Part shown: in pieces, positions 1 through 10,999 of the stretch
Position numbering within the stretch: the stretch's first letter is position 1
Layout of the letters: each line of letters opens with the position of its first letter
Source: Boswellia sacra
Lineage: Eukaryota; Streptophyta; Magnoliopsida; Sapindales; Burseraceae
Assembly: GCA_013180625.2 (NCBI GenBank)
Contig: SNVD02011399.1
Coordinates: 1-64,000, forward strand
DNA length: 64,000 bases
Direction: 5' to 3'
Program-made: the position numbers and the translations under genes
Notes under the pieces: model-generated
The model's input: the letters and a program-made list of their open reading frames with translations, nothing else
Database searches by the model: none
Told to the model about the DNA's origin: nothing

Positions 1-220
1 GTGCAAACCCGTGCTCACGTCGCGCGGGGTGTGACATCCTCCCCCGCCTAATTTCGCGACGCCCTCGTCGCGCCTTTGAGGATGTATCACCAGCTGCGGA
101 TGAGTGGTCTTGCCTCCATGTCGATGCTTCCTCGTCGCACGCTTGGATGGCTTCTTGGTTGCCTTCTTTGGTTCCGCGATCATGGGTGGCATCACGCGGT
201 GAGGCGCTATGGATGGAGGT
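1..220 (-). mobile_element. 3' end of a Gypsy-type LTR retrotransposon (pol tail, PPT, LTR start)
   Basis: Read on the minus strand, a basic Lys/Arg-rich open tail runs from about 220 to 57. It is followed by a purine tract (complement of 37-49, AGGCGGGGGAGGA) and a sequence starting TGTCACACCCC at 36. That order (end of pol, polypurine tract, start of the 3' LTR) is standard for Gypsy elements. The LTR runs off the left edge of the window. The other side is cut by the Athila-like element that starts at 221. GC content is clearly higher than in the neighbouring DNA. Confidence 0.6.
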
Positions 221-1632
221 TGATAGGTGTCTATTTATGTATTACTTTTATATCAATTCGTCCATGTTTCTTTGCTATATTCCTTGGTATTTTTATGTTT
301 TTGTGTGGTTTTGATGTTTGTAGGAGTTTTGGAGCAACTTGCACAAAAATGGAGTAAAACCCTTCATTTTCACCTCTGCTAGTCAGTGATCTTCTCGGAT
401 TTAATTGTATTGATATACAATGAACCCGATGACATGTTATATACCGTTGGAAAGCTCTCGCAGTCTATTTTCTGGAGAAATTTACGGTTTATAAATCCAT
501 TCAGTGTACCAAAAGTTGTAATCAAAACAGTGTGAGATGTATAGAAATATAATTCCACAAGCCACTGTAGCATGTATAATACGGGGCACTGTAGCAAGTC
601 ACTGTAGCAGAGTATTTAAACACATTTTAGGGTTTTATTTTCATAACTTGAAGAGGGGAGAACGTGGTGGAGGCTGAAGCTCTGGAATTCTTTCATCTCT
701 TGGAGTTCTTGAAGGAGAAAGGAAGCTTGGAAAGAGGAAGAACTACAATCCAAAGAGAATTACATCAAATTTGCTAAGTTTTTCCCTTCCCTTTCATTTT
801 CTGGAATGTCTCCATGTTGTATTGTATTTACCACGTTCTTAAACATGTGTAACTGAATCTGAATTGGATGAGGGTGATTTCAAAGCCCCTGATATGGTTT
901 TTGTAAGTTGATTGTGTAAGGAATTGTTATCCAATTCTCTAATTGAAGTTGCTTGTTTTCTCCCATATTTAATGCTTATGATTGCTTGCTGATTGTATTT
1001 GAGTGGCCAACTGAATATAATCTGGTTGTGATTTATTGCTATACTAGAAATCTTGATCCGTAATTGTCTTGAATTTCTAATCATTAGTAGCAAAATTGTG
1101 ATCAGAGATTAAAATTGGAGAATATAACCTAAGTTAAATAATCCGAGCTTGTGTGTTTATTGCTTAGATCAACCTATCTTTCTTATCATAATGCATCCAT
1201 TGAATTAAACTCAGAGAGCTTATTCTAGGTTGTTTAATGGATAGAGATTAAATAAAGAGCTAGTTTTATTTAACAACAAAGTAAGGAAAGATTGGGATAA
1301 CAGAGCTTGTTGCTATCTACGGTTGATAACTTCAATGCTGTAATTGGATTACAATTCTATGTTAATTCACAAATTCATATCTTGTGGCAGAGAAAGAACC
1401 CTTAACCAAGTGTCTCCCATTGATTTTTCCTTCAAATTTACTTTCTGTTTTGTTATTCTTTACTTGCATTCTTATTTCATTTAGTAAAAGCATTCAACAA
1501 AAATCCCCCCTGTTTAGTTTATTGTTGCTGGAAATAACAAATTCAATTAGAATCAATCCTCGTGGGAACGATATCTTACTTATCACTTTATTACTTGTGC
1601 GACTAGTATACTTGCTAGTTTCGAACGCATCA
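221..1632 (+). repeat. 5' LTR of the Athila-like element
   Basis: This is a 1412 bp direct repeat of 8068-9485, with TG...CA ends. The two copies are closely similar over most of their length but differ by many substitutions and by a divergent patch at about 1385-1500 (versus 9240-9360), so the insertion is not recent. A TATA-like tatttaaa lies near 613 and could be the LTR promoter. Confidence 0.88.
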
Positions 1633-1638
1633 AGTTTT

Positions 1639-1656
1639 TGGCGCCGTTGCCTGGGA
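1639..1656 (+). other. Primer-binding site for tRNA-Asp
   Basis: TGGCGCCGTTGCCTGGGA lies six bases after the 5' LTR. It complements the 3' end of plant tRNA-Asp with one mismatch. Athila-type elements are known to use tRNA-Asp primers. Confidence 0.85.
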
Positions 1657-1745
1657 TTGATTTTCTAATCGATTTGTTATTTTGTTTTCATTGTTGATTC
1701 ATATTTTCTTTGTTTTTCTTTTCTGATTGTTTGTGTTTAGACAAC

Positions 1746-2609
1746 ATGGCAGTAAACTTCTATCAATTCAGTAGCGGATTTGAGCCACAAGTACCATGAG
1801 AGTAAAGGAGGTAAGCACTCCGAACATTGAACAACAACTTTCTGAGCTAACCTCTCTTGTGGAAAACATGGCTGTAGGAGATATGCAAAAATCTTATGAT
1901 TTGGTGATATATAATTCTACGTGGAACCTCCATCGACATGTATTCCCCCACTTTCCAAAAGAAATGAGAACAAGGCCATGCCATAGGTGGGATTTCCCAG
2001 GAAAACTAGCCAATGGTCATGATCACTTTCTCTGCACTGGGGACAATAACTAGTATGAGGAAGATCAACAATAGCTTATCAGTTACTGAAATCAATCAAC
2101 CAATCACTCTCCAAATGTGCGACCAAAATCGGCGCACAAAAAGTTTCAATCAACCTAGAGTGTAGCAACCATTTCAAATGCAACCACCACCAATGCCACA
2201 TCCAGCACCGCAACCAGCTTCGCAAAACTCATGTATGTCTCTCGAAGATATTGTTAATGCACTTGCCACTAACACAATGCAATTCCAGCAGGAAACTGGG
2301 GCAATTATCCAAAACCTGTCAAATCAAATGGGACAATTGGCCACTAGCATGAGCAAATTCGAGGGCCAAGGCTCAGAAGAATTATCTTGTCAAACGATGA
2401 TCAATCCAAGAGAGAATTATTGTGCGATAACTTTGGCGAATGGAGAGCAAATTCGAATGAGCCAGCAAATGGTAAACTGGGTTCACGTATCCAAAACCTG
2501 GCCAAAGAAAATCACAAACTTGATGAAGGAGATGACAAACCAACTTCCACACTATGAAACAAACATGCATCTTCATAAGGTCAGACTTAAAACTCAAATT
2601 CCTTCTTAA
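1746..2609 (+). pseudogene. Decayed gag of the Athila-like element
   Basis: An ATG at 1746 opens a short frame that stops after about 17 codons. Fragments continue at 1796-2053 and 2178-2609 in shifted frames. The second fragment has a Pro/Gln-rich start (MQPPPMPHPAP...) followed by a helical stretch with IQNLSNQMGQLATSM, typical of the C-terminal half of Athila-like gag. Several stops and frameshifts are visible, so no functional protein is expected. Confidence 0.6.
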
Positions 2610-2717
2610 TGTACTACCTCCATCATTTCCTAGCAGATTTGCAAATCAAGGAGGACACAGAACAAAAAATCCTGGACATATTCTCAACAAAATCGCAGGT
2701 AAATATACCACTATCTG

Positions 2718-3239
2718 ATGCTATTAGTGATCAACGTACCCAACAAAATCGTTGCAAACAAATTTCTCAAGGAGTTATGCACCAACAAGAGAAAGTTGAA
2801 GGGAAATGAGAAAGTAAGTGTGGGGGAAAATGTTTCAGCTGTAGTGCAAAGAAAAATTCCTCCCAAATGCAAAGATCCAGGTACGTTCATCATTCCATGC
2901 ACCATTGGTAATACCAAGTTTGAAAGAGCTATATTAGATTTAGGAGCATATATTTATGTCATGCCATATTCTATTTATGCTTCTTTAAATCTTGGACCTT
3001 TTGCGAAAACTGGTATTACCATTCAGTTTGCTGATCATTTTAATGCATATCACAAAAGAGTTGTGGACGATGTGCTTGTGCAGGTGAATCAATTGGTTTT
3101 TCCAGCAGACTTCTATGTCCTTAAAATAGAGGATGAGACATCTCCTAATCCCCCACACTCACGATTCTTATTAAGGGAGAACCATTCTCAAAAATTGTTA
3201 GAACCAAGATTGATGTTCATGACGGCACTCTCATCATAG
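2718..3239 (+). pseudogene. Retropepsin-like aspartic protease remnant
   Basis: The fragment contains FIIPCTIGNTKFERAILDLG, followed by a stretch like the MPYSIYASLNLG segment found in retrotransposon proteases. The expected catalytic triad D-(S/T)-G is replaced by DLG, as is usual in Athila-lineage proteases. The frame breaks at about 3239. It continues in another frame at 3254-3526 and includes a degraded linker. The arrangement after gag and before RT fits gag-pro-pol order. Confidence 0.7.
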
Positions 3240-3559
3240 AGTTTGATGGCAAGGTGATATGTTTCAATATCTTTGAGGCAATGAGGTACTCTAGTGACTT
3301 ACATTCTGTTTTTGCAATTGACGTTGTTGATTCTTTGCCACAACAATATTTTGAGTTAACTCGCAAGAATGGATTGGATGTAGCTATTAGTGAGCATATA
3401 GTGACAGAAAATTCCAATGAATCAGGAATTTTGATACAAGTGTCCAAAGAAATGGAGAAAGCTGTGGCAAGCTTAGATGAGACCATAGCAATAACAACAA
3501 ATAGGTATGATGTTTCGTACATTTAATTTACTTTATCTAATGAGAAACTTCTTCCTTCT

Positions 3560-3853
3560 GTGACGAAAGCCAATACCTTGGAGCTTAAGTCACTGCCAGA
3601 TCATTTGAATCATGGATTCTTGGGTGAGAATGATACTTTGCCAGTTACAATGGAAATAGGCCTTGCACAAATACAAGAAGAGAAACTCGTCCGAATACTT
3701 ACAGATCACAAAATAGCTATTGGGTGGACGATTGCTAACATCCAAGGCCCAGCCATGTGCATGCACCAATTCTTGTTGGAAGAAGGATCCAAGCCCACTA
3801 GAGAAGCACAGCAGAGATTAGACCCTCCCATGATGGAACCAACGTTGGGATGA
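3560..3853 (+). pseudogene. Start of reverse transcriptase, truncated
   Basis: The 97-residue frame has the leader typical of Gypsy RTs: LKSLPDHLNHGFLG, then EEKLVRILTDHKIAIGWTI, then a Met-x-His-x-Phe-Leu-Leu-Glu-Glu segment and RLDPPM. It ends with a stop where the catalytic fingers and palm (including the YxDD motif) should begin, and no further RT, RNase H or integrase is seen downstream. About 20 bases on comes the untranslated leader GGGAGGCAACCCAA (around 3877-3892), which normally lies after integrase. The intervening pol has therefore been deleted. Confidence 0.75.
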
Positions 3854-3899
3854 GGACGTTAAACCAAGCGCTTATTGGGAGGCAACCCAATGTTTTTGA

Positions 3900-4300
3900 A
3901 AAATAAATAAAAAAAGAAAATAAAATAAAATAAGGTAATAATGATCGATTTTTATGTCTCGAGGAGATTCCTTTTGTAGGCCATCAAATTGATCAGGTTT
4001 TATCTCTCTTTGCCATCTGTCTTATTTGTTTTTATATATATATATATATTTTTTTTACTTGTTTCTGACTTTTGTTTGCTTTCGTGTTGTTATCTCTTTT
4101 ATGTGTCTTTAGTTTCTTTTCTGCTCTTTTCTTTTCGTTTCTTTTGTTTAATTTGATTATTTCGTACTTTGTGCTCATTTGTGCAACAGCTTGAGGAAAC
4201 ACCGAAACAAGAATTGAAGCCATTGCTTGAAGGTTTGAAGCTTGCATATCTTGGAGAAGAATAGACTCAAACGGATTGCTGGTAATATCTTTCCTTTTCT
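3900..4300. other. AT- and T-rich non-coding stretch inside the Athila-like element
   Basis: This contains homopolymer and TA runs (about 4030-4060) and no credible coding sequence. In Athila elements this position lies between pol and the env-like region. Confidence 0.5.
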
Positions 4301-4308
4301 CCTCTTCA

Positions 4309-4856
4309 ATGGATGCCGATATCTTTCTGTCGAACCTTCGTAAATATTTCCCTTCACTTCCTCAAAATGCTGTGTCTAAAATTCATAAAGTACGGATGAC
4401 TAGACTTTGGGCGTTGATGCTTCTAAATGTGCCTGCGGATATCTGATGGCTTATTGAAGCCAAGGTGAGATTGTCCGGTGAGCCTGACATTAATCTGGCA
4501 AAATTCATGCCTGGTCTAGGAAAGAGCTACTACGCCAAGAGGCGAAGAGCGAAAAGGTTACAAGTATGTTATAAATGTGCTAGATGGAATTGTAACCAGA
4601 CTGTCGTTCATTAGGTTTTGCGTCCAGGAATAGAGAAGATAAACTTTCATTTATTAAGAATGGTTTGAGTAATGAGTCGCTGGAGAATGTTTTGTTAACT
4701 CTCAAGTCAAATTCTTGTGGACTTGTTCAGCGTGAATTGCTTAATCTATGGACACAATTTCGTGATGAATTGCAGTGTTATAGTCTAGGGAATCTGACTA
4801 AAAAACGACCCTGTTTGCCAGTTTATAAGAAAACTGGATGGGAAGCAAATCCCTGA
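4309..4856 (+). pseudogene. Unidentified broken ORF inside the retrotransposon
   Basis: An ATG at 4309 opens a frame starting MDADIFLSNLRKYFPSLPQ that stops near 4444. Open pieces continue to about 4600 (rich in Lys/Arg) and then at 4665-4856 (Ser/Leu-rich, 63 codons). I do not recognise the protein. It could be a decayed env-like ORF of the element, or a second captured host fragment like the LOG copy that follows. Confidence 0.3.
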
Positions 4857-5076
4857 CTCATAGAAGGCGTTTCAGCCGTTACTGTACGTAAAACCAGAGG
4901 AAGATGTGAGCCACAATCACAACTACTTGTATATTTGAATGTGTGTTGTTGTTGTCGAATTTTTTTTTTTTGTTTCGTTTGATCTGATTATCAATGTTGT
5001 TTTCGTGTTGTTGTTGTTTGTTTTAATTTCAAGTTTTCTTTTTGACAAACCATATGATTACCCCATGACATAGGCA

Positions 5077-5330
5077 CACGTGGGAGACAAGTGTGGAGGT
5101 TTTGTCAACCTCCACTGAAAGTATATCTCTACTTTCCATGCTTCATGTGGGAGACAAGTGTGGCGGTTTTGTCAAACCCCACCGAAAGTATATTTCCATT
5201 TTTCATGCTTCACGTGAGAGACAAGTGTGTAGGTTTTGTCAAACCTCGCCGAAAGCATATCTCATTTTTTTCAAATCTTGGGCGATAAATCTGCATCGAG
5301 CAACCCCCACCGAAAATATGTCCCCATGTG
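5077..5330 (+). repeat. Tandem repeat, unit about 67 bp, about 3.5 copies
   Basis: The units start CACGTGGGAGACAAGTGTGG or close variants at about 5077, 5144 and 5211, with a weaker partial unit to about 5330. Each includes GGTTTTGTCAAACC and CCACCGAAAGTATAT. The array lies immediately upstream of the LOG copy. Overlapping ORFs here are products of the repeat. Confidence 0.8.
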
Positions 5331-5460
5331 TCAAAATTTGAGAGTTTTATGGGTGTATATATACATTCTGCATATTTTCATATGTCATTCCATAACCTGT
5401 CTTGCAATTGAAAAGCATAATATCTAACGTGTCTTACACAAGATTAGAGCACTTGTAGAA

Positions 5461-6110
5461 ATGGAGAAAACACTAATTCGGCGATTCCGCAATATATGTG
5501 TATTTTGCGGATCGCAATTTAGTAAAGATGGAGAGTTTACCACAGCAGCTCTTGATCTTGGTAGGACATTAGCTGTGAGGGGTATTAATTTGACTTATGG
5601 AGGGGGTAGTCTTGGGTTAATGGGGTGTGTGTCAACAGCTGCATCCCTGGGAGGGAGCAAAGTTCTCGGCATTATCCCTAAACCATTAGCTATACGAGAT
5701 ATCGTAGGCAACACAATCGGGGAAGAGTTACAAGTCTTAGCATGCATGAGCGTATTGCACATATGGTCATTAAATCTGATGCATTTATAGCTTTGCCCGG
5801 TGGTTATGGTACATTAGAGGAGATATTTCAAATCACCTCTTGGGCACCGCTAAACATCCATCGAAAACCCATTGGTTTGTTAAATGTCAATAATTTTTTT
5901 GATGGTTTGTTGTCCTTTCTTGATCAAGCTGTAGAAAAAAATTTCATCTCACCGTCAGCAAGGCAAATCCTGGTTACAGCTTCAACTGTAGGGGAGTTAA
6001 TTGACAAACTACAAGAATTCGTCTATTCGCCTGATCTAACAATGGCTCGGATAAATTGGTTTGGAGAAGGCAATAAAAGGCGTCAACTGGATTTAACACT
6101 CCATCTGTAA
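5461..6110 (+). pseudogene. Intronless LOG (cytokinin riboside 5'-monophosphate phosphoribohydrolase) copy with one frameshift
   Basis: LOG enzymes release active cytokinin bases from their nucleotides in the cytosol or nucleus. The first frame (5461 to about 5742) starts MEKTLIRRFRNICVFCGSQF and includes the nucleotide-binding YGGGSLGLMG and GIIPK segments. A second frame (from about 5742 to 6110) carries MHERIAHM, the signature PGGYGTLEE and a normal LOG C-terminal half ([19 protein letters not shown]). The two halves join at a single one-base frameshift near 5740. Combined length (about 215 residues) is normal for LOG. Plant LOG genes have several introns and this copy has none, so it is most simply a retrocopy. 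It lies inside an LTR retrotransposon on the same strand. The catalytic motif is intact and the frameshift is the only clear lesion. Confidence 0.85.
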
Positions 6111-8067
6111 TCTCTATTGGCTGGTTTGCTTCGTTTTTGTTTGCTTTCTTTTTAGTGTGTTTATTTGAGATTTTTCATGTCATTTTTTTTTAGCTTTTTC
6201 AGGTTATTTCTTTCGTCCCAGGTAATATTTTCTAATCTCGGTTTTTAGAGTGGTGGCTTAAAAAGTTCAAGTTCTCTTGAAACGCATTCTGGATCTCCTC
6301 AATCCATAATGGCTGAATAAAGAGGCTAACTTCTAAACTTTTAGACCCATTCTAACTAACTTGTTTTTGTTTGCTGACTTGTTGAACTTTGTTATTTTAT
6401 GAGTGAGTTTAGTTTTACGTAATTTAGAGTTGCTATGTGCTTTTATCTTTATCAGTTTCGATTGAAAAAAAAAATTGTGGAAAAACCTGAGAATGGCAGA
6501 ATATGGGGTTTCTTTAACTCTTGAAATGCATTCTCTCTAAATAAATATGTAGTTTATTTATTTCATGTTGTTTGAAGTGTCTTGTTTCTTGTTTTCTTCT
6601 TTCATAATAAAGGTATATATGCTGGAAACCTTAAGTCTGCGGGCTACTGGTCCTAAGGATTGTTGAAATATACAATCTTGACTCAGGTGTAACAACGCCA
6701 CGTACCCCTTTTCTTGCATTTTGTGGGTCAATGATAAGATAATGATTGAATTAAGAATAACCCTTGGAAAATGATAAATGATGCATGGATCTGTGTGCTT
6801 GAAATGTTTATTGGTTTTCGCTTTGCCTTTGATTCCTTGCGCAACATTGAGCACCGAGCCATTATCACTGAGTTATTTGTTTACTTAGAGAAGGTTTATA
6901 CAATTTAAATGTTTCTTCAGATTTCAATGAACTCTAGAACTTGTTTGATGGTTACTCGAGGCGAAATCCTAGACTGTGCAACATTGGGGAAATGATTTAG
7001 GCCATCTTTGGACCGTTTGAGCCTTAATAGCCAACCTTGACTGAAATTGATCCCTAGTTACCCCTTTGAGCCTTTGTAAGCCTTTTTCTTTGTTAACTCA
7101 CTAAAAGATTTCCTAACCTCAAACGAATTTGTTCCAAACAGTTTATCCCTTACCTATGAGCATGTAGATCATTCACAATAAAATTTTGAGCTATGTTCTG
7201 GTTTTGGGAAGTTAGAGGAGGTTGGGATGTGTCATGAGCAATGCAAGTGAGTTCTATTATGTTTGAAAAAAAAAAGAAAAGAAAAAGTCAATCTGTACTT
7301 ATCATCCACGTACTTACACATTGAGGACAATGTGTTGTTTAAGTATGGGGAAGGGAAAGTGTAATAAAAAAAAGAAAAAAAGAACAAAAAGAACAAAAGA
7401 AGAAGAATAAGAGATCTATACCCTTAAGTGTTCTTAAAAAGAATGAAACAACAAAGTGTGGGGGTATAGTTTTCTTTTGTTTTCTACAAAAAAAAAGATT
7501 GAGTGTTCTAAATAAGTTTGGGGGAGTAACTTGGTGAATTGAAATAAAGTTGTGTTATAGGGTGAGCTCTACATAGTCTTGAATGATTTATGTGTTTGTG
7601 GGTGATTTGAGCCAAATTATTATCCTTTATCATACCTTCACCCAAGCCAAACGTTACAAGCTTAATAAAGTCCTACTGATCCTTGGTGTTGTGCATGTCT
7701 ACATTAGTGGAGAGTGACTTGAAAAGCAGGCCTATGGAGTTCATTTATACACACATCTTCAATGTTAAATATGATTCATTTTTATGCATAAACTCATCCG
7801 GATTACAAGTGATTAGGTGAGAATGGCTCTACACACGCACACTTGAGGAATTGAAGTGAAGCGAAACTAATCTTTGAGATGAAATTCTTGATCAAGTGCA
7901 TTCTTTTGAAGTTTTCCTTGGGTTATAATTAAGTACAATCTTTGAGGCCTATTTGCAAGATAAAGCATTTGTGTGTTTTAATTTTTTTGTTGATTCTGTT
8001 TCGGTTTAGTTTTATTTCATATTGTCGTAGTTGCTCGAGGACTAGCAAAGTTAAGTGTGGGGGAATT
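6111..8067 (+). other. Non-coding 3' interior of the Athila-like element ending in the polypurine tract
   Basis: I see no convincing gene. Several purine runs of the form AAGTGTGGGGG occur (near 7450, 7510 and 8052), plus A-rich runs near 7270 and 7370. The last, AGTGTGGGGGAATT, directly precedes the 3' LTR at 8068 and is the likely plus-strand primer. Multiple PPT-like tracts are common in this element group. Confidence 0.6.
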
Positions 8068-9485
8068 TGATAAGTGTCTATTTATATATCATTTCATATC
8101 AATTCGTCCATGTTTCTTTGCTATATTCCTTGGTATTTTTATGTTTTTGTGTGGTTTTGATATTTGTAGGAGTTTTGGAGAAACTTGCACAAAAATGGAG
8201 TAAAACCCTTCATTTTCACCTTTGCTAGTCAACCATCTTCTCGGATTTAATTGTATTGATATACAATGAACCGGATAACATGTTTTATACCGTTGGAAAC
8301 CTCTCGAAGTCTATTTTCTAGAGAAATTTACGGTTCATAAATCCATTCAGTGTACCGAAAGTTATAATCAAAATAGTGTGAGAAGTGTAGAAATGTAATT
8401 CCACAAATCACTATAGCATGTATAACACGGGGCACTGTAGCAGGTTACTGTAGCAGAGTATATAAACATATTTTAGGGTTTTATTTTGAGGACTTGAAGA
8501 GGGGAGAACGTGGTGGAGGCAGCAGCTCTGGAATTCTTTCATCTCCTAGAGTTCTTGAAGGAGAAAGGAAGCTTGGAAAGAGGAATAACTACAATCCAAA
8601 GAGAATTACATCAAATTTGCTAAGTTTTTCCCTTCCCTTTCATTTTCTGGAATGTCTCCATGTTGTATTGTATTTACCACGTTCTAAAACATGTGTAACT
8701 GAATCTGAATTGGTTGAGGGTGATTTCAAAGCCCCTGATATGGTTTTTGTAAGTTGATTGTGTAAGGAATAGTTATCCAAATCTCTAATTGAAGTTGCTT
8801 GTATTCTCCCATATTTAATGCTTATGATTGCTTGCTGATTGTATTTGGGTGGCCAATTGAATATAATCTGGATATTGTCTATTGCTAGATTAGAAATTTT
8901 GATTCGTAATTGCCTTGAATTTCTAATCATTAGTAGCAAAATTGTGATCAGAGATTGCAATTGGAGAATATAACCTAAGTTAAATAATCCGAGCTTGTGT
9001 GTTTATTGCTTAGATCAACCTGTCTTTCTTTTCATAATGCATCCATTGAATTAAATTTAGAGAGCTTGTTCTAGGTTGTTTAATGGATAGAGCATAAATA
9101 AAGAGCCTGTTTTATTTAACAACAAAGTAAGGAAAGATTGGGATAACAGAGCTTATTGTTATCTACGTTTGATAATTTCAATGGTGTAATTGGATGATAA
9201 TTCTACAATTAATTCGCAAATCCATATCTTGTGTTGGAGAATGATCCCTTAACCATATTTCTATCATTGATTAATTCCCATTTCAATTAAGTTTGCATTG
9301 TGTTATTCATTAATTACCGTTGTATTCAGTTTTTCATCTAGTTAATCAACCAACAAAACCCCCAATTTAGTTAATTGTTGCTGGAAATAACAAATTCAAT
9401 TAGAATCAATCCTCGTGGGAACGATATCTTACTTATCACTTTATTACTTGTGCGACTAGTATACTTGCTAGTTTCGAACACATCA
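8068..9485 (+). repeat. 3' LTR of the Athila-like element
   Basis: This is a 1418 bp direct repeat of 221-1632. It starts TGATAAGTGTC and ends GAACACATCA. It is preceded by a purine tract, as expected for a 3' LTR. The sequence after it (9486 on) bears no resemblance to the Gypsy pol tail left of the 5' LTR. Confidence 0.88.
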
Positions 9486-10040
9486 ATAACATATATATCA
9501 AAATAGTTTCGTATTAACTTTAAAACAGTGGTTTTCAGAACATGCATAGGCCAACCTTTGTTGCTCATATATGGGCTTCTCGTTTCTTTTCTTCTTTTTT
9601 TAATTTTTTTGCTGCACCTTTCTAAAATAGCGTTGTTCTGGTCAGACCCTATGACTATTTTCTATTATTCTTTTAAATTCTGGTGTCTTTTTAAATGATT
9701 ATCAAATGCAAGATGCCAATGAGATGACAATATGAATTTTCCTTTTTGATTTATCAAGTTGACTGACTTTTCCCTGTAAACTCCCTCTTTGTCATTGACA
9801 AATTGTGTTAATTGAAAACTTATTAAAGTGTTCACAGTTTTGCAATAGCATGTAAGATAATAGTTGGTTAATGGAGATTGGATAACATGTTTGTGTACGA
9901 TTACTCTTTCATTGGATTGGATTTGTCTAGCCCATTGTTGACATATATTTTCTGTATGCGATAATGATTATGAAATATGTTCGATTACTGATGGAGTACT
10001 TGCTTTGTTTTGCTGCTTTGAAATAAACTTATATATTTTT
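9486..10040. other. AT-rich non-coding stretch
   Basis: No open frame, repeat or recognisable motif that I can support. It ends in a T-rich, acceptor-like tract before the first exon-like piece at 10045. Confidence 0.5.
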
Positions 10041-10044
10041 GCAG

Positions 10045-10295
10045 GGAAATGAAGATGGAAGAGGAAAGAATCGAGGCTTGAGAAGCAACAGGTAAGTACT
10101 ATCCATTTATTTCTTTCTGTCCCATGGTCTTACTTTTAATGCATGCTTGCAGGGTCACAATTTGATTTCAAAGCTCTTTCTTGGTAGGTTGATGGTTCTG
10201 ATTCAGAGATATTTAGGGTTAAGCATCGTACTTCATCGAAAGTGGAGAAGAGAACTGTGAATTATACAATATCCTTAAAGCATTTTGAGCATCAG
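10045..10295 (+). pseudogene. Two exon-like pieces of an unidentified gene
   Basis: Piece one (10045-10091) is bounded by tttttgcag and gtaagt. Piece two (10188-10295, exactly 36 codons) is bounded by tag and gtatt and reads SDSEIFRVKHRTSSKVEKR in the middle. The second has some resemblance to a segment of plant REF6/ELF6-type histone demethylases (an FRVKRRSS-like run), but this is a weak memory-based match. There is no start codon or downstream domain, so these look like captured or relict exons. Confidence 0.35.
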
Positions 10296-10854
10296 GTATT
10301 ATTTGTAGTGCTTTGAGCTTAGTTTCTGATGCATTTTGTTGCTATCATTTGTATGAAACTATAACTGAATATCTTCTAATATTGTGCACTTTAACTTGTT
10401 TTCTGTTGTGGTTAATTGGGTGTTCATTAACTAATTGATGGCATGATGTAGGATGATGTCATGAGGCTTAGATAGTATTGGTGAATATGGGCATGGAATT
10501 TTTGAAATCCTTGAAATATAAACTTTACATGTCGAAGCTTGGAGTTGAGGTTTATGTATTTGAGTTTACTCTTTAAATTCCTCATCTCAAGTCTCTTGTA
10601 GGTAGTATTCTTATGGACTTTATTATCTCTTCAACTTTTTGTATTAAAAGAAAATATCTTGTAAAAATGAAAAAAATAAAAAATTAGAAGAGTCTTATTT
10701 CTTCCAGCACCGAGTGACTCTTTCACCCCATTACTTGGGGAAGATAAAAGTATTTCTTCTACCACTTGCTTTCAACTATTAAACTGAATTATTGTAACTA
10801 ATTGATCTGGTTGTCAAAGTTTTATATTGTGAGTCTGCAATTAAGACTGATCAG

Positions 10855-10996
10855 ATTAAGGTTGACAAGGAAACCTAGGAAATGCTTGCTGCTCTTGGCA
10901 TGTCTGACATTTCTGGGTTTGTTGAAGTTAAACCACAGGCGATGATTGCTCTTACTATTTTTGGTCGGGGCGGTGGACCAGGCAGGAGGTACTAAG
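10855..10996 (+). pseudogene. Exon-like piece with an in-frame stop, unidentified
   Basis: The piece is bounded by a cag acceptor and a gtaatc donor-like site. It reads KVDKET, stop, EMLAALGMSDISGFVEVKPQ, and ends in a Gly/Arg-rich run (FGRGGGPGRR). I do not recognise the parent gene. The in-frame TAG and lack of neighbours of the same gene argue for a relict. Confidence 0.35.
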
Positions 10997-10999
10997 GTA

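Larger units (their letters stand above)
221..9485 (+). mobile_element. Athila-like Gypsy LTR retrotransposon, defective, carrying a LOG gene copy
   Basis: Two long direct repeats (221-1632 and 8068-9485) begin TGATA and end CATCA. Directly inside the first is a primer site matching the 3' end of tRNA-Asp, and directly inside the second is a purine tract. The interior holds decayed gag, aspartic protease and the very start of reverse transcriptase. These are followed by a GGGAGGCAACCCAA leader motif of the kind found between pol and the env-like region of Athila-type elements. RNase H, integrase and most of RT are missing, so the element could move only in trans. The 5 bp flanks (GAGGT at 216-220, ATAAC at 9486-9490) do not match. 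A host-derived LOG copy sits at 5461-6110. Confidence 0.85.
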
